Source: Tyto alba
Lineage: Eukaryota > Chordata > Aves > Strigiformes > Tytonidae
DNA: 64,000 nt
Direction: 5' to 3'
Assembly: GCF_018691265.1 (NCBI RefSeq)
Contig: NW_024881329.1
Span: 4,278,001-4,342,000 of the forward strand
The notes beneath the pieces are model-generated. The model did no database searches. It saw nothing but the letters and a program-made list of their open reading frames with translations, and was not told the DNA's origin. The position numbers and the translations under genes are program-made. Shown here piece by piece: positions 1-11,425 of this stretch. Position 1 is the stretch's first letter. The number at the start of each line of letters is the position of its first letter.

Positions 1-2004
1 CAGCTGTTGGCATTGGACTAAGCTCAAAAGCATCATGCAGGCCCTTGCTTTGCCATCTCAGCTTCTCTGGCATGAGTTCACCCAGCAATTTCCCCTTTGC
101 TGCACAGCAGCACCCTGCATGGGGAAGCGCTGCATGAAGTGGGTTGCCTGTGTCCTGGGGGAGGAAATGGTGTGCACGCCTGTGAAAATGCACCGTGAGC
201 GAAGAAGGGTGTGGGCGGCAATTGTACCGGCGGCTCAGGCACTTCCGAGGCTTGAGTGTTTCCTTCCCACTCCTCGCTCTGCTCTTATCGCAAGTGTAGT
301 GCATGTGCGGGAGCACTGGGTATGCTAAAGCAAATCTGGCAGGGGAGAGTGGGTAATCCTGGGGTGATGAGAAGCCTTGCGACTCCTCAGCAGGGCTGGG
401 GCATTTTAGATCCCACACTGACCTGGGCCACGGGTTTAAAAAAATAGCAGATTATCGTTAGCACCCCTCTGTAGATGAGTTGAGGGGAGGGATGGGATGT
501 TACCAGATGAGTTCCATGGGTGTTTGATGGCAGCAGAACCGTGGTGGGGCCAGGCAGCCTCTGAAGGAATGTGAAGAATATAAATGGAAATTAATATATA
601 ATGCAGGATATCAATGCTGTGGCCTGTTCCCTTCTCTCCCTCCCCTTGCACACACCGGCAGAGTTTGGTGCCCTCTGCCCAGCCCCTTCCAGCGTACCCT
701 AGGTCAGCCACGCTTCTGCTCCCCCTGTTCTTCCCATCCTAGGTGTTTTCTGGTGCTGCCCCTCGTTCTTGCCTCCTGTTCCCTCTCCCCGCATCCCTGT
801 CCCCACCCTATAGATTGGGACCCCATGACACCACGGTTGTGGACGTGAGGCTGCACAACCACCGCTAGCCACCGGTTTTCCTGGAGCAGAGGCTCAGCCA
901 TGAGGATTGGGAAAAGTGGCTCCAAAACTGAGTTTGTTCTGTGTTTAAAAGAGTTTGAGCTACTTTTTTAATCTCATAGCAGGGCCTGCTTCAGTGCTAT
1001 TGTATTCTACACAGCTCATCTGTTTAGCAGCTTGCTTTCTCCTTTTTTCCCCCAAATCTGTCCCAACAAAAGTTTGATGGAAGTATATGGCTAAAAATCC
1101 CCCTTGGTTTAAAAAAAAAAAAAAACAAAAAAACCCCCAAATCATTAACTTCTTTTCATTGTGAATTTCACTACTGACACCAAAAGAGATTGTGTGGTCT
1201 TTAGTACTAGATTTTGTGTGATGGGAGAGGACATACTTGATTCTCTTTTCTCTGTGAGTCAGTATAACAGATATAATCCCATCCTTTCATTTTACGAAAA
1301 GACTTTTGGTTTGTGTTTTGGCTTGCTGTGTTCCAAAAATGCTTGTCAAGAAGAACATTTCTGAGAGGGTACAGGCTAGTGGAGGGGAAGGCACTGGAAA
1401 ACCATTGTGAGTTTATTCTGTAGCAACAGGTGACAAGGTAGCCAAAAAAAAAAAAAAAATCCAGCTCCCCGATTAATTAATTTATACTCCCTGATATTTC
1501 ATTTATGTATGTGTGTGTGTTTGTGTATATGCATGCACTCTTTCTCTTCATATCTCTTTCTCTGCTTAAACGTGGGCAACTCCATTTCTGCCTCCCCACG
1601 TCCATCCTTCACATGGATCTCCCCGTGTAACCATCCTACCAAGCAATCGCAACTCGTTGCAAGTGAATTGGGCATTTATGTGAATTCATTTTTGTACCCA
1701 AACGTAGGAAATTATTCTTTAAAAATGATGGGGTTTTCCCCATCCTGTTACCTACACCTCCTGCTCATTAGTGACAAATATTTGCTCAAGAAGTGGAAAG
1801 CAGCTTTTTGTTTATTTTAAGTGATAATAGAACAAGTTTTGGCCCAGAAAGAAAAGTTGCAGCTAGGAAGGAGAATGATTCCCAGTGTGTCAACCATATG
1901 CTGCATTCATCTAACTGAAGTGGCTTAATTACTGGTAGATGTTGCCATGCTCATAAAGATAGCGCTAACTTTTTTGCCAAGATTGTTTGCTGATAATTGC
2001 ATTT

Positions 2005-2026
2005 AAAAAAAAAAAAAAAAAAAAAA
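2005..2026. repeat. Poly(A) tract, 22 bp
   Basis: Uninterrupted A run followed by GAAAAAG. No LINE or processed-transcript body is recognisable to its left. Confidence 0.9.
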
Positions 2027-2639
2027 GAAAAAGCTGAAAGACTTTCTCCTGCCAAGCTTCCCTTCCCTTCCAGTCTTCCTGCAGTGGCCTTTCCCTTTAG
2101 GTACCCACCGCAGGATTCGCACCGAGAGATGCTCATACGAAACAGATCTCTGGAGGTCCAACAACATTAACGTTCCAATCCCGGTGTCTCTCGGGGCCGG
2201 GGAGGCACAGCAGTAGCCCTCCCCCAAACACACGTTTCTGCTCCTCGGGAGAGGGAGCAGTGGTGATTTGGGGTAGATTATTCCTCTAATTGCGTAGCTG
2301 GCTTCAGCCGGGGATTAAGGCGGCTCAAATAACGACCTGACTTTTTGTAGCTGTAATGAGCGACAAGCTCGGTCCTTCGAGATGCCTGAAATTTTGAATC
2401 CTTTCCAAAAATATTCCCGTCCTCAAATCCGAAGTGGAATTTGGGATTTACCGCACAGGGGTAAGTGGGTTGGCGGTAACAACCGGCAGCTTCCCTCCGC
2501 TTCTGCCTATGCATTCTCATGATAAAGGGCACTTTAAAGCCCCTCTGACAATGAATGAGTCCTAGTTAAATATTTCAAGAACTTCTTTACATGGTTTCCT
2601 CTGATGCATGTACTGTTGAGACATCTGTCTTCCGTACTA

Positions 2640-3480
2640 ATAAAGTAGTCTAGATTTAAAATGAACTTCATTGGATTGCTTTGAAACTATAGGCACATAT
2701 GGTTCATAATTAGCTGGATATCTCTTATAGTTAAATGATTTTTTTCTCTCTCTCTCTCTCTCTGTCGCCCATTCGCATCAATAATAGAAGCAAACAAAGT
2801 TCCAATTGTTCCCTGTTGCGGGACATTATGTGCCTGAATAAATGGATGTTGGCTGTGTCTACATGGATTTGCCATATGGCTACAAAGGCCGAAAGAATAG
2901 GGGCAGTGTGCTTTGTGCCGGGGCGAGGAGGGCCGGCCGGGCTGGGTGGGGCAGGGCGCGGGGGCAGCCGCACACCTTCCCCCCCCCCGGGCCCTCACGG
3001 CCAGGGGCCTGCGGGATGCTGGAAACCCTCCGGCTCCTCTCGGGCGGTGCCTGAGAGCTGGAATTATTTGCTTTAATAAAGAGCCCCGTGCCTAAACTCT
3101 CCCCGGGGTGAGAGCTTTCCTCCCGAGCCGGGCTGCGTGCACCTCGGGGCAGGCGGCGGCTCCTCCGGCCGAGGTATTCGGGAGCTCGGAGCGGGGATCT
3201 TTCATTGCAGAAAGTCCTATTATTAGTTGGGGGCTGGGACAATGGAGGTCCCAAAGGCACCTGCTTTCATGAAAGCGAGAGAAAAGCCCATAAATCCTGG
3301 AGGATCCAGCTGCCTCACTCCGGGTATTGTTGGCTTTCATAAGGAAAGGGAAAAGCTATTTTTCTTTTCAAAGGGGGGGAAAATCGTATTGAGTCAGCAG
3401 CCACTGATGCGGGTGCGTAAAATAATCCCGTTCTGATTAAGCGATCACGGAGCTGGAGGTAATCAATGTTACTTTTACAG
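2640..3480. promoter_or_regulatory. Candidate conserved non-coding / enhancer-like stretch 3' of CDKN1C
   Basis: High-complexity unique sequence holding, among others, a palindromic GCCATATGGC at 2871-2880, a 14-bp perfect palindrome GCTTTCATGAAAGC at 3263-3276 and an NF-E2/MAF-type TGAGTCAGCA at 3390-3399. A GC-rich segment (2915-3180) separates two AT-richer parts. Motif presence is seen; regulatory function is inference only. Confidence 0.3.
2746..2764. repeat. (CT)n microsatellite
   Basis: About nine CT units follow a T run, just left of a sequence with CATC/ATAAT and CATATG motifs that may be a conserved element. Confidence 0.9.
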
Positions 3481-4654
3481 CCAGGAGCGCTTGGCGGCTG
3501 TGACGGGGGGGCAGAGAGGAGCGCTGCGGGGGCCGGGGGAGGATGAGGAGGATAAACTCTGAGCCTCAGTCACCCCGAGCCTTATTCTCTCAGCTCCCTC
3601 CCTGCTCTGTGAAAGAGCATCATTGCAGAGTTTATAGGGCTGGGGAGTGATGTCCTCGTCCCCCCCCACACACCTGCTGGGTCCAGCGTGGGGGTGTAGT
3701 GCTCCACAGAGGTGAGAGGGTGGGGTCTGAAGGGGACAAATCCAGCCTGTCCCCGCACCTCTAGGACCCCTACCCCCCTCCCACATCCCTGTTCCCCAGC
3801 ACCCCAATCCCTGCATCACCTGCAGCCAGGACCAGACCCGGTCTGTGCCCCCCCTCCCTGGGCAGCGCGGGGTTGGGGACCCTGCCAGGCTGCCTGCCGA
3901 TCCCAGGGCTTTTTAGGGTGTCCCCCGCAAACTGCCTCAGGTGGGGGGTTGTGACAGCCCTGCCACCACAGCGTTAATGCCAAAACACTGGGTATTTTGA
4001 CTGCTGGGAGGGTTTATTTTTGCCTGTTGTTTTTCTTTTCTCCCTCTTTTACAGGGAGCTGGAATTGCTGCCTTTGCCCTGTAAATCATTGCTGGCCTTG
4101 GGCAAAGAGGTACCAGGAACTGTTTCCCTGCAGTAGCCACGGCTCAGAGCTCCGGGTGGGGGTTTGAGGGCCCACGGCAGGGGTGGGAGGACTTTGCACC
4201 CCCCCACACCCCCAGTACAGAGCCCACCGAGGGGCTGGCTACTCCCACCAGTCACACCCCCCATCCCAGCACAGCTAGGTCCTCAAGGAAGGCAGATAGG
4301 GCTTTAGCAAGAAAAAAAAAAAAAAAAAATAGAAGGGAAACAGTTAAAAATAGCAAAATAATCATAAAACAGGCTGAGAGGCCAAGTTCAGGGTGCGTGC
4401 TCCCCTCACACTCAGTTAATGCCAGCAGTGCTCAGAAACACTTGTTTTTAAGGGAAAACCAACTCCTTTCCCCACTGACTTACACACAAGCTTGGCGTAG
4501 AAGTGGAAGTGCCATCCCCCACGGCAGGGTCCTGCACCGGGGTCCCCCCTGTGTCTATTCCCCCCCACAACGAGCAAAGCTGGGCTACAGCACCCGAGCC
4601 CGCCCCACCCCCGAGGGCACAAGTACAGCACACACCAAGCAGCCTTGCAGGGGT

Positions 4655-5387
4655 TTCCTGGCTTTTTAAAATTTGTTTATTATTGAAGTTGTGGCATTAT
4701 TTGCAATGGCAGTGGTACAGACCGGCTCAGGAACCATTGAAACAGATTTGTCTTCAAGTAAAGTCTAAAAAAGATTTTGATTCAGAGCTAGATCTTGTGA
4801 ATGCAAAAAAAAAAAAATTCCCACTATAAAAATAAATTTACATTTTGTAAATAACAAAAGCAAATATAGTGCCCTTTGGCTTAACCAAAAGAAAAAAAAA
4901 AAAAAAAGACTATTGGATGTCAAAGTTATCCACATTTCTGACATAAATAGGAAATATAAGTTAGTATAACTCTTAAAAAAACCTTTTGTACAAATATACA
5001 CATTCTTTTTTCATTTTTTCCTTTTTCCTTTTTTTTTTTTTTTTTCTCCTTTTGCACTGAAAGCTCAGCAGAGATTAAACATTTGATATAAATGACTTTT
5101 AAAGCTTTACACTTCTGGCCAGTGTACTCACATTAGGCATAATACATTTCTATACAAAACGTAATACATTGCACAGTTGTACGTTAACACTGCTCCGGGC
5201 GCGGCCGGCGGGCTGCGGCTGCGGCTCCGGCTCCGCTCCGGTTCCGCTCCGGCTCTCGCTCCCGGTCCGGGCGGGCGAGGGGGGGGGCCCGGCTCGCCGC
5301 GCCGCCCGCCCCGGCCCCCCTGCGCCTCCGGGGCGCCGTGCCTCCGGGGGCGACGCGCCTCTCCCGTGGGTGCCGTAGTGCAAAAGT
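4655..5387 (-). other. CDKN1C: CDKN1C 3' UTR exon 3
   Basis: On the minus strand a pyrimidine tract followed by CCTCCCCAG (acceptor AG at the complement of 5388-5389) opens a non-coding exon at 5387. Intron 2 is therefore 5388-5537 and holds a poly(A)/poly(T) tract and a (GGGA)n repeat. The exon starts GC-rich, then becomes AU-rich with several ATTTA-type elements between about 5100 and 4700, compatible with a regulated, unstable mRNA. The 3' end is set by the AATAAA at 4676-4681, so the boundary near 4655 is approximate. Confidence 0.75.
4676..4681 (-). terminator. CDKN1C: Poly(A) signal AATAAA of CDKN1C
   Basis: TTTATT on the plus strand reads AATAAA on the minus strand. It is the first canonical hexamer after the AU-rich 3' UTR, about 710 nt into exon 3. 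Cleavage is expected some 10-30 nt further left. Confidence 0.65.
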
Positions 5388-5542
5388 CTGGGGAGGAACA
5401 AAAAGGAGACAAAAAAAAAAAAAAAAAAAAATCAGAAAAATAAAGGTGGTGGAGGAGGGAGGGAGGGAGGGAGGGAGGGGAGGGGGGGCTGTAAATAAAA
5501 GAACGACGCAGAAGGCGGCCCCCGGGGCGCGTCTCACCTGGC

Positions 5543-5664
5543 TCAGCGGAGCCGCTTGCGGGGGGTCTGCTCAGCCGGCGCGGCGGCGGGGGGCGGCGGG
5601 CAGCCGGCGGGACGCTCCGCCGCCGCCTTGGGCTCCGCCGGCCTTTTCCTCCTCGCGAAGAAAT
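5543..5664 (-). CDS. CDKN1C: CDKN1C coding exon 2 (C-terminal box)
   Basis: Completes codon 155 (Asp) and encodes the FFARRKR motif, a short Pro/Ala stretch and the terminal EQTPRKRLR, ending at TGA (complement of 5543-5545). The acceptor reads CCATCCAG. The exon continues seven bases past the stop codon's first base, to 5538, where a GTGAGAC donor opens a second intron. A splice site directly after the stop is also the arrangement in mammalian CDKN1C. Confidence 0.92.
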
Positions 5665-6257
5665 CTGGATGGGGGGGGGGGGGGGGGGACGGAAAGGAGG
5701 GGAGGAGGGGAATGGGGGGGGTCCGTCAGCCGCTGCGGCGGGACGCCCACCGCCCCCCACACCCCACAGCCCCCCGCCCCCCCCCTCCACGCACCTGTGA
5801 TGCGGGCCGGCGGGCCCCTCCGGCGGGGCCGCACGCCGCGGCTGCGGGGCGCGGCGCGGTTCTCCTGGCTCAGGCGGGCCCCCCCGGGGCCCTTGCCGCC
5901 GGCGGCGGCGGCGGGGGGCGGCGGCGGGGCGGGGGGCGCCCGGCGGAGGGGGACGCGGTGCCGCCCCACCTGCAGCGTCTCCCGGTAAAACGCGGGCACG
6001 GCGCCGCCCTCCACCTCCTCCCAGCGCAGGCGGCCGGGCCCCGGCAGCGGCGTGTCGGTGTGGAAGTTGTAGTCCCAGCGGCGCTGGTCGTCCTCCCCCA
6101 TCTCCCGCAGGCGGTTCCGCAGCTCCCGGCCCAGCTCCTCGTGGTCCACCGGCCCGAAGAGGCTCCTGCAGACGGGGCTGCGGCCGTGCCCGCCCAGGGC
6201 TCGCCGGGCGGAGAGGCGCTCCAGGGCGGCGGAGCCGGAGAGGTGCACGTTGGACAT
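5543..6257 (-). CDS. CDKN1C: Cyclin-dependent kinase inhibitor 1C (p57Kip2), complete, two coding exons
   Basis: This nuclear CIP/KIP inhibitor binds cyclin-CDK complexes and restrains G1/S entry. The spliced CDS joins 6257-5795 to 5664-5543 (194 aa plus stop). The N-terminal inhibitory domain is clear: cyclin-binding CRSLFGP at residues 30-36, the following acidic helix, RRWDYNF around 59-65, and the p57-type PAFYRE at 88-93 (p27 differs here). The C-terminus has ITDFFARRKR at 153-162 (PCNA-binding-like and nuclear localisation) and the QT box EQTPRKRLR at 186-194, where T188 matches the SKP2 phosphodegron threonine of the family. The start at 6257 aligns with the family MS- N-terminus and has G at -3; the frame stays open upstream, but only through GC-rich leader. 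Human p57 is 316 aa, so the Pro-Ala repeat and much of the linker are missing; what remains is a short Pro/Ala/Arg linker. The two-exon coding layout with a third non-coding exon matches mammalian CDKN1C. CDKN1B is the alternative, but the PAFYRE and C-terminal motifs and the SLC22A18 neighbour argue against it. Confidence 0.94.
5795..6257 (-). CDS. CDKN1C: CDKN1C coding exon 1
   Basis: Codons 1-154 plus the first base of codon 155. It holds the entire cyclin/CDK-binding domain, then a Pro/Ala/Gly/Arg-rich linker. It ends in ACAG with a GTGCGT donor (minus strand, complement of 5791-5794). The following intron is 130 bp (5665-5794) and contains a run of about 19 G on the plus strand that may be error-prone in sequencing. 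Confidence 0.92.
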
Positions 6258-6377
6258 CGCCGCGGGGTGGGTGCGGTGGGCTGGGGTGGGTGCCCCCCCC
6301 CCACTCCCACCGCCGCGCCGCGCCGCTCCTCGCCTCCCGTCCCGTCCCGTCAGCGCTCCGGCCGGCCCTGCCTCCCG

Positions 6378-6560
6378 CCTCTGAGCCCCTGCCCCCGGCC
6401 GCCTGGCTTTTAAACCCCGCTCCCCGCGAGGGCGAGCAAAACAACCATTAGCATAATAGTATTTCCCTGCCACCGGCCCGCCGCGATTGGCGGGGACCCC
6501 CCCGCCGCCCCCCGGCCCCCGGCGGCAGCCCTCCTGCCCGCGCCCTCCATTGGCTGCGCC
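6378..6560 (-). promoter_or_regulatory. CDKN1C: CDKN1C core promoter: TATA-like element and two CCAAT boxes
   Basis: Reading on the minus strand, CCAAT boxes occur at the complement of 6549-6553 and 6486-6490, about 63 bp apart. They are followed by a TTTAAAA TATA-like element at about 6408-6414. That places the start site near 6380 and gives a leader of about 120 nt before the ATG at 6257. Between the CCAAT boxes and the TATA is an AT-rich island (around 6445-6470) with an octamer/homeodomain-like ATTAGCAT. The element order is seen directly; use by NF-Y and TBP is inferred. Confidence 0.6.
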
Positions 6561-6804
6561 GCCGGCCGCGTTGGCCCGGCCCGGCCCCGCCGCGGCCCGG
6601 GGGGGGGGGGGGGGGCGGCCCCGGGGGGGCGGCCCCGGCGTTGGCCCGGCCCCGGGGGGCGGCCGCGGCGCTCCCCGCCCGCCGCCGGCCCCGCTCCCTT
6701 TGTCTGCTGGCGGCCGCTGCCTCCCCGGCGGCTTTCGGGCTCGGGTTTTCCCCCCTCCGTCTTGCCTTTTCGGCGTGTGTGTGCGGGGGGGTGCCTGTCT
6801 GGGC

Positions 6805-6831
6805 GATGATGATGATGATGATGATGATGAT
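6805..6831. repeat. (GAT)9 microsatellite
   Basis: Nine uninterrupted GAT units lie in the upstream edge of the CDKN1C CpG island, followed by a T-rich stretch with TAG/CAG triplets. Confidence 0.95.
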
Positions 6832-9004
6832 TTTTATTAGTAGCAGTAGTATTTTTCCCGCCGGGTGTCGCCGGGAGGATTTTTAGCATCCGTGGGGCGC
6901 GGGGGTTTGGGGCGGGGGAGGCGGTGCGTGTGGAGGAAAACGGGATCGTTTCTGGCTCGGGGATTTTTGTATTACGCTGCTGCAAAACAAAGCGAGGTGC
7001 AGATTTCAAAACAAGCTGAAGGCTATTTTTAAAAACAGGGCTTCTCAGCTGCATGGAAGTAATAAGTTGCAGCCTTGCTGAATAGAAATACATGAAAACC
7101 ACAGCATTTTCCTCTCCTAACTTTAAAACCCACATAATACGTGTTTGTTCACTGCAGATGAACTAATCTCGCTATTGTGTTGCCAGGGATCAGCTGGCTT
7201 GTGCTTTACATTTTCTGCAGGTCACTGCAATCGCTGCCTTTTGTTGTTTTGGGATGGAGGAGTATGAAAGGAAGGGGAGGGGGAGCATAATCGACACGGT
7301 GCTAAAACTGGACTCAGAACATCATCGTAATTTTGATGTGCGCGTCGGCGGCTTGTTACCACAGTGAGCTTCTCATCTGCCAGCAACAAGGGAAAAGATG
7401 GACCTTTATCACTCTCGGCGTGTTTAGGGACACCCTGGCTCTCCGTGTACCTACAGTTCTGGCTTTCGGGAACCCTTGAGCAAAGATAACTTGGATGGTT
7501 TTACTCCCTAGAGGGAATAAAATTAATTTTAATTCCTAGGGTGGTGCTGGCTGCGCGGACACTGCCCAGGTGCCATCAGGGCTGGAGAGGTCACAGCTTG
7601 AGGCCCCTTAGGGCAACAGGGACCGCAGGCAGGTGTCAGCTTCAAGAAGAGGGGCAAGAGTCTTTGTGCCCATGGAAAACCCTTCCTTTCCCCCAGCTGG
7701 GCCAAAATAAGTCATTTTCCTCCCATGTCTGTGACGGGGCAGCCCTCCAGCGCCCACCAGTTGGCCATGGCGGGTGCGGAGGGGCAGAGAGGAGGTTGCA
7801 GCCTGGCTCGCTGCGCGGGAAGGGTCCTTCCATGCTCAGGCTGACGAACGACGAGATGCCGCGGTAGGTTTGGTCTCCTGAAATCATTTTCTGACGTCCG
7901 TGGGGGCAGGTGGGCTGCTCGGCAGGAAAGGTCCGTAGCTTTGCGGTCGAGAGAAGACGACGCAGCAAATGTCTTCAGGGTGCAGATTCCCTCTTGCTTC
8001 CTGGGCAGGCGTAGAGTCACACCTGGCAGAAGACTCTGCCGACCGATGGTACAGGCAGACCACTCTCATTTCACAAACAGCGGTAGCACAAGTATTGTAG
8101 GATACGTGAAGGCATTTTTTTTTAAAGATATCTGTTTAGGTGTGTTCTCAGCAGATATTCTTGGTTTCCTGTGTGAGCTGGACCACAACCTACCCATGCA
8201 GCAATTTTAGGTAAACATTACCACGCTGTCCTTCCCTTCCCAAAATGGCCCTTTGGGGTTGCCACGCAGAGGTCTCCTGGCCCAAAGGGTGTCATCCAGG
8301 GAGCAGATCACAAGGCGGCTCTCCTGGTTCCTCATCACTAAAGGCACATCATCTTAAAAAGCAGGAGGTGGGCACCACTTAGCAAGCTGGGGAACATGTG
8401 GAACACGGCACAGCGCTCAGCTGGGACTTCTCTCAGCAGCCATCAGACGCACCTCTCGGGATGTAGGATGGGGTGGTTTTAGAAATAAACGTGCTACGCA
8501 GCGAAAATGCCTCAGGTTCCCCGAGAAACCTGCTGAAAAAGTGCCCTCTATTCAGGACGCGAGCCAAACGGCAGTGGCCGGGTCCCCGCAGACAGGGGCT
8601 CTTTGTGAGGAGCCCTCGTGAACCTGCTGCCGTCCTCCCCCAGCGCCGGGAGAGGCCAGCGGCCGCCTTTCCTGTTTTCTGCCTCCTCGGTTTTATACAT
8701 TCCTGCGCCGGAAGCCGAGCGAGCAAACTTCCCTGCTATTTGCAAGATGTGGGTGTGCCCTCTGCAGAATCCACATCGTGGTCCTTCCAACCCGTTTTCG
8801 GAGGTTAGCCAATATTTACGCAGTGCTTGAGGGATGCGAGGAGCTACGGTTTGAAGGGGGAAGTATTTTCAGTGTTGCCTCGTGTTTGAGGCCGCTTCAC
8901 CTTCCAGCTCACCTGGGAGGTAAAGCAGCTTGAGTTTGAGGTTACCAGCTCCTTTTTTTTTCCACTACGTCTTCCTCACTGCCAATGCCCCCAGTTTCTT
9001 TGGC

Positions 9005-9032
9005 TTTTTTTTTTTTTTTTTTTTTTTTTTTT
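9005..9032. repeat. Poly(T) tract, 28 bp
   Basis: Uninterrupted T run in intergenic DNA. No retroposon body is recognisable on either side. Confidence 0.95.
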
Positions 9033-11394
9033 CCATCCCATTATACACTTACGGCTGGTGGTAATAGTCCTGGGGACTTTCCGCTCACAGTCGCCAGTTC
9101 TAGCAGTGTCTGTGCTTCTCTTCTGTGTGGAGATAGAGAGCATCCAGCCCATTTGAGGAGGAAATACTGTCTGTACAGAGAGATGTTTTTAATTTAGTGA
9201 ATCCGTGAACTCGTAAGGCCAGAGGGGTATGTTATGATCCTCTAAACCAGCAGTTTGCCTAACATGAGCCACAAATCTTACCCAAGAGCTCCCACCACCA
9301 AGCCCATTAGCTTCTTTAGAAATTCCTGCTCCAGAACACTGAGCGGAGTAATTACCGCTATGGTTAGAACAATGCCCCATAAGAATGAAACATTTTTGCT
9401 CAAAATATCCAAGTCATATCTGCTTATGTCAGAAAAAACAATGACTTTAACTAGCATGTATTCCTGCTGACTGCTCTGTTTCAAAAGGGTGAGGGGAGGG
9501 AAAGCAAACTCCTTTATGGCTTGTGCATCATTGCGAAGGGATTGCGATTGCAGGAGGTTTATTGCCTTTGACTGTTCCTCTTTGGAAAGAGTCCAGGTTG
9601 ACTGTCAGAGCCAGGGCTGAGACTGATGGCTTGGCAGATAGAGGAAGAGAGGTCCTTATGCTGTAAACTGAGCAAGAAGCAACCGAGGAAATTTAGTAAG
9701 AAGTTATGAAGGTAACAAAAGAGAGAGCCTTGGTGCTGTCGTTCTGATGGGGCTGTTGCAGAGCTCTGGGTTAACTTCTTCAGAAGAGAAGGTCCGGTGA
9801 GACGTTTGTGTGTGGAGGAGAATGGGTCCCCATGAGATGGTGCCACAAAGGAGCACTCCTCTGTCTTCTGGAGAGTCTCGGGGTGAACATCTCATGCAGG
9901 AATTGTCCTCAGCGTGCTGTCAGACAAGTAAACCCGCTGCGGCTTGAAGGTTTGTGCTTTGCTCCCTTCTCACTTCCTTTAATACGCTGTTATCATACAC
10001 GCTCAACAATGTGTAACATGGGATTCTTCAAATGCTGTGTGATCCACATCAGATTGCTTCATTGCAGAACATGTTACATTCCATAATTGCTTTAGCAGAG
10101 ACACTGACCAATAAACATTGGTACTTCATCTCCCACGCACTCCTCTTTTACTACGTGTATGATCACAAGCAATTTGCAGTTTGGCGTTTATACCGGTGGC
10201 AATTTTGCTTGGTACTTTGGAATCCTGCTTGAATAAACTGAATTGCAATTGAAGTTCAAGTTCGCACAGACTGCCCAAACTTCTTGTCGAGGCTTTTTCA
10301 CCAGCAAAGTGACCCTTTGAATTATTCAAGCTGGTGCGCATTCAGAATTTTCCATTTCTTGACACAGTCATAAAAAAGTCAAATTATTAAATGTGATAGC
10401 TAGGCAAAACCTCAATAGTTTAGGCATTAAAATGGGAAAAGATAATCTGAACAGAACCCTGAAAAAATTATGGTAGTTTTAATTAATTTTCAATTGCTTT
10501 TTGTTGTGTTCTCAAAAATATGCAAAAGCTAACATCTCAGAAAAATGCTTTATTTAATTTAATTTCCTTTATTTTTTTTTTAATTACTCTTTCTGTTCTT
10601 GGTCATTAAAGAGAAGAGCTAGCCTTGCTGTCCAGCTGCTGCGCATCATTAGGGTAGCACAAAGGTAGCAGTGAATTTAGCCTAATCTATTGATGGACCT
10701 GCCAGTGCACCAGGGGCCATTGCATTCTCGCTTCACACTTTTCTTTTGCTCTTTCCATCATGTTGTTTTACCAGATGAAGTCCACTCGCCATCTGGCCCT
10801 TCGTGACTGATTGGAAGCCTGGCTTGTTTGCGGGATGCTTTCCCTGAACCGACAACGTGCTGTTAACTTGGGAAGCAGGCTGGGAGCGGCGGGTACCAAA
10901 CAGCATTTTTTGCTCGCAAGTACGTACCCGTGGAGGGTGGCTCTTTTTTGCTGACTGTTAATGCGCTTAAATATTCTATTTACACTCCCTGCTTTTCTGT
11001 TCATATAATTTCTGTGAAAGTCTTGCTCTACACTCATAGGTACTGTTCGTTGCCACTCTTTGTATTAAACGAGAGGTTTGCATTTTGCTTGTTTTGACAT
11101 TTCTCTTGCCTTTCATCTTGATCCATCCATGGCAGTATTATTTCTGGAGCAGCTTTTCATAGGTTATTTCTACTTTCTGTAGCGGGAGTGGTGGTGAAGG
11201 GGCCATTACACAGGTTTTTATTTTTGGTTTCGTGTTTCTTAAGTAAACAGGTTTTTCAATGCTGATGGTCTTGCACAAGTCCTGAAGGAGATTGTTCGTG
11301 GCCTGGCCTGTTCCACAGGGGAAGTGCCTGGTCCAAAAACAAGCCCAAGAGCATAGTAAGTGCATCAGGAGTATCTTCAGATGGATCCCAGCAC

Positions 11395-11420
<26 letters not shown>
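11395..11420. repeat. Poly(A) tract, 26 bp
   Basis: Uninterrupted A run about 180 bp left of the orphan CpG-rich block. The sequence to its left does not resemble a known transcript or LINE that I recognise. Confidence 0.95.

Positions 11421-11425
<5 letters not shown>

Larger units (their letters stand above)
1..4654. other. Non-coding sequence downstream of CDKN1C
   Basis: No exon with coding similarity that I recognise; the short open frames are interrupted and lack splice context. In mammals KCNQ1 is the next gene on this side, but none of its exons is visible here. It contains poly(A) tracts (1108-1122, 1444-1459, 2005-2026, 4312-4329), a (CT)n tract at 2746-2764 and a more complex stretch at 2640-3480 listed separately. 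Confidence 0.6.
5190..6930. promoter_or_regulatory. CDKN1C: CpG island over the CDKN1C promoter and gene body
   Basis: Strikingly G+C rich and CpG-dense across the promoter, both coding exons and the start of the 3' UTR exon, with abrupt AT-rich flanks below 5180 and above about 6950. It includes G runs at 5281-5287, 5671-5689 and 6599-6615 that could form G-quadruplexes. Confidence 0.8.

Noticed and set aside
1..4654. Terminal exons of KCNQ1
   Set aside because: Expected by synthesis of gene order, but no KCNQ1-like peptide with splice sites is visible on either strand.
5556..6413. Long plus-strand open frame (285 aa) antisense to CDKN1C
   Set aside because: It is the mirror of a GC-rich coding exon and CpG island, is Pro/Gly/Arg-rich without a domain, and crosses the introns and promoter.
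5128..6444. 438-aa minus-strand open frame in another frame over CDKN1C
   Set aside because: It reads through both introns and into the UTR; extreme GC content removes stop codons. The spliced CDKN1C frame explains the locus.
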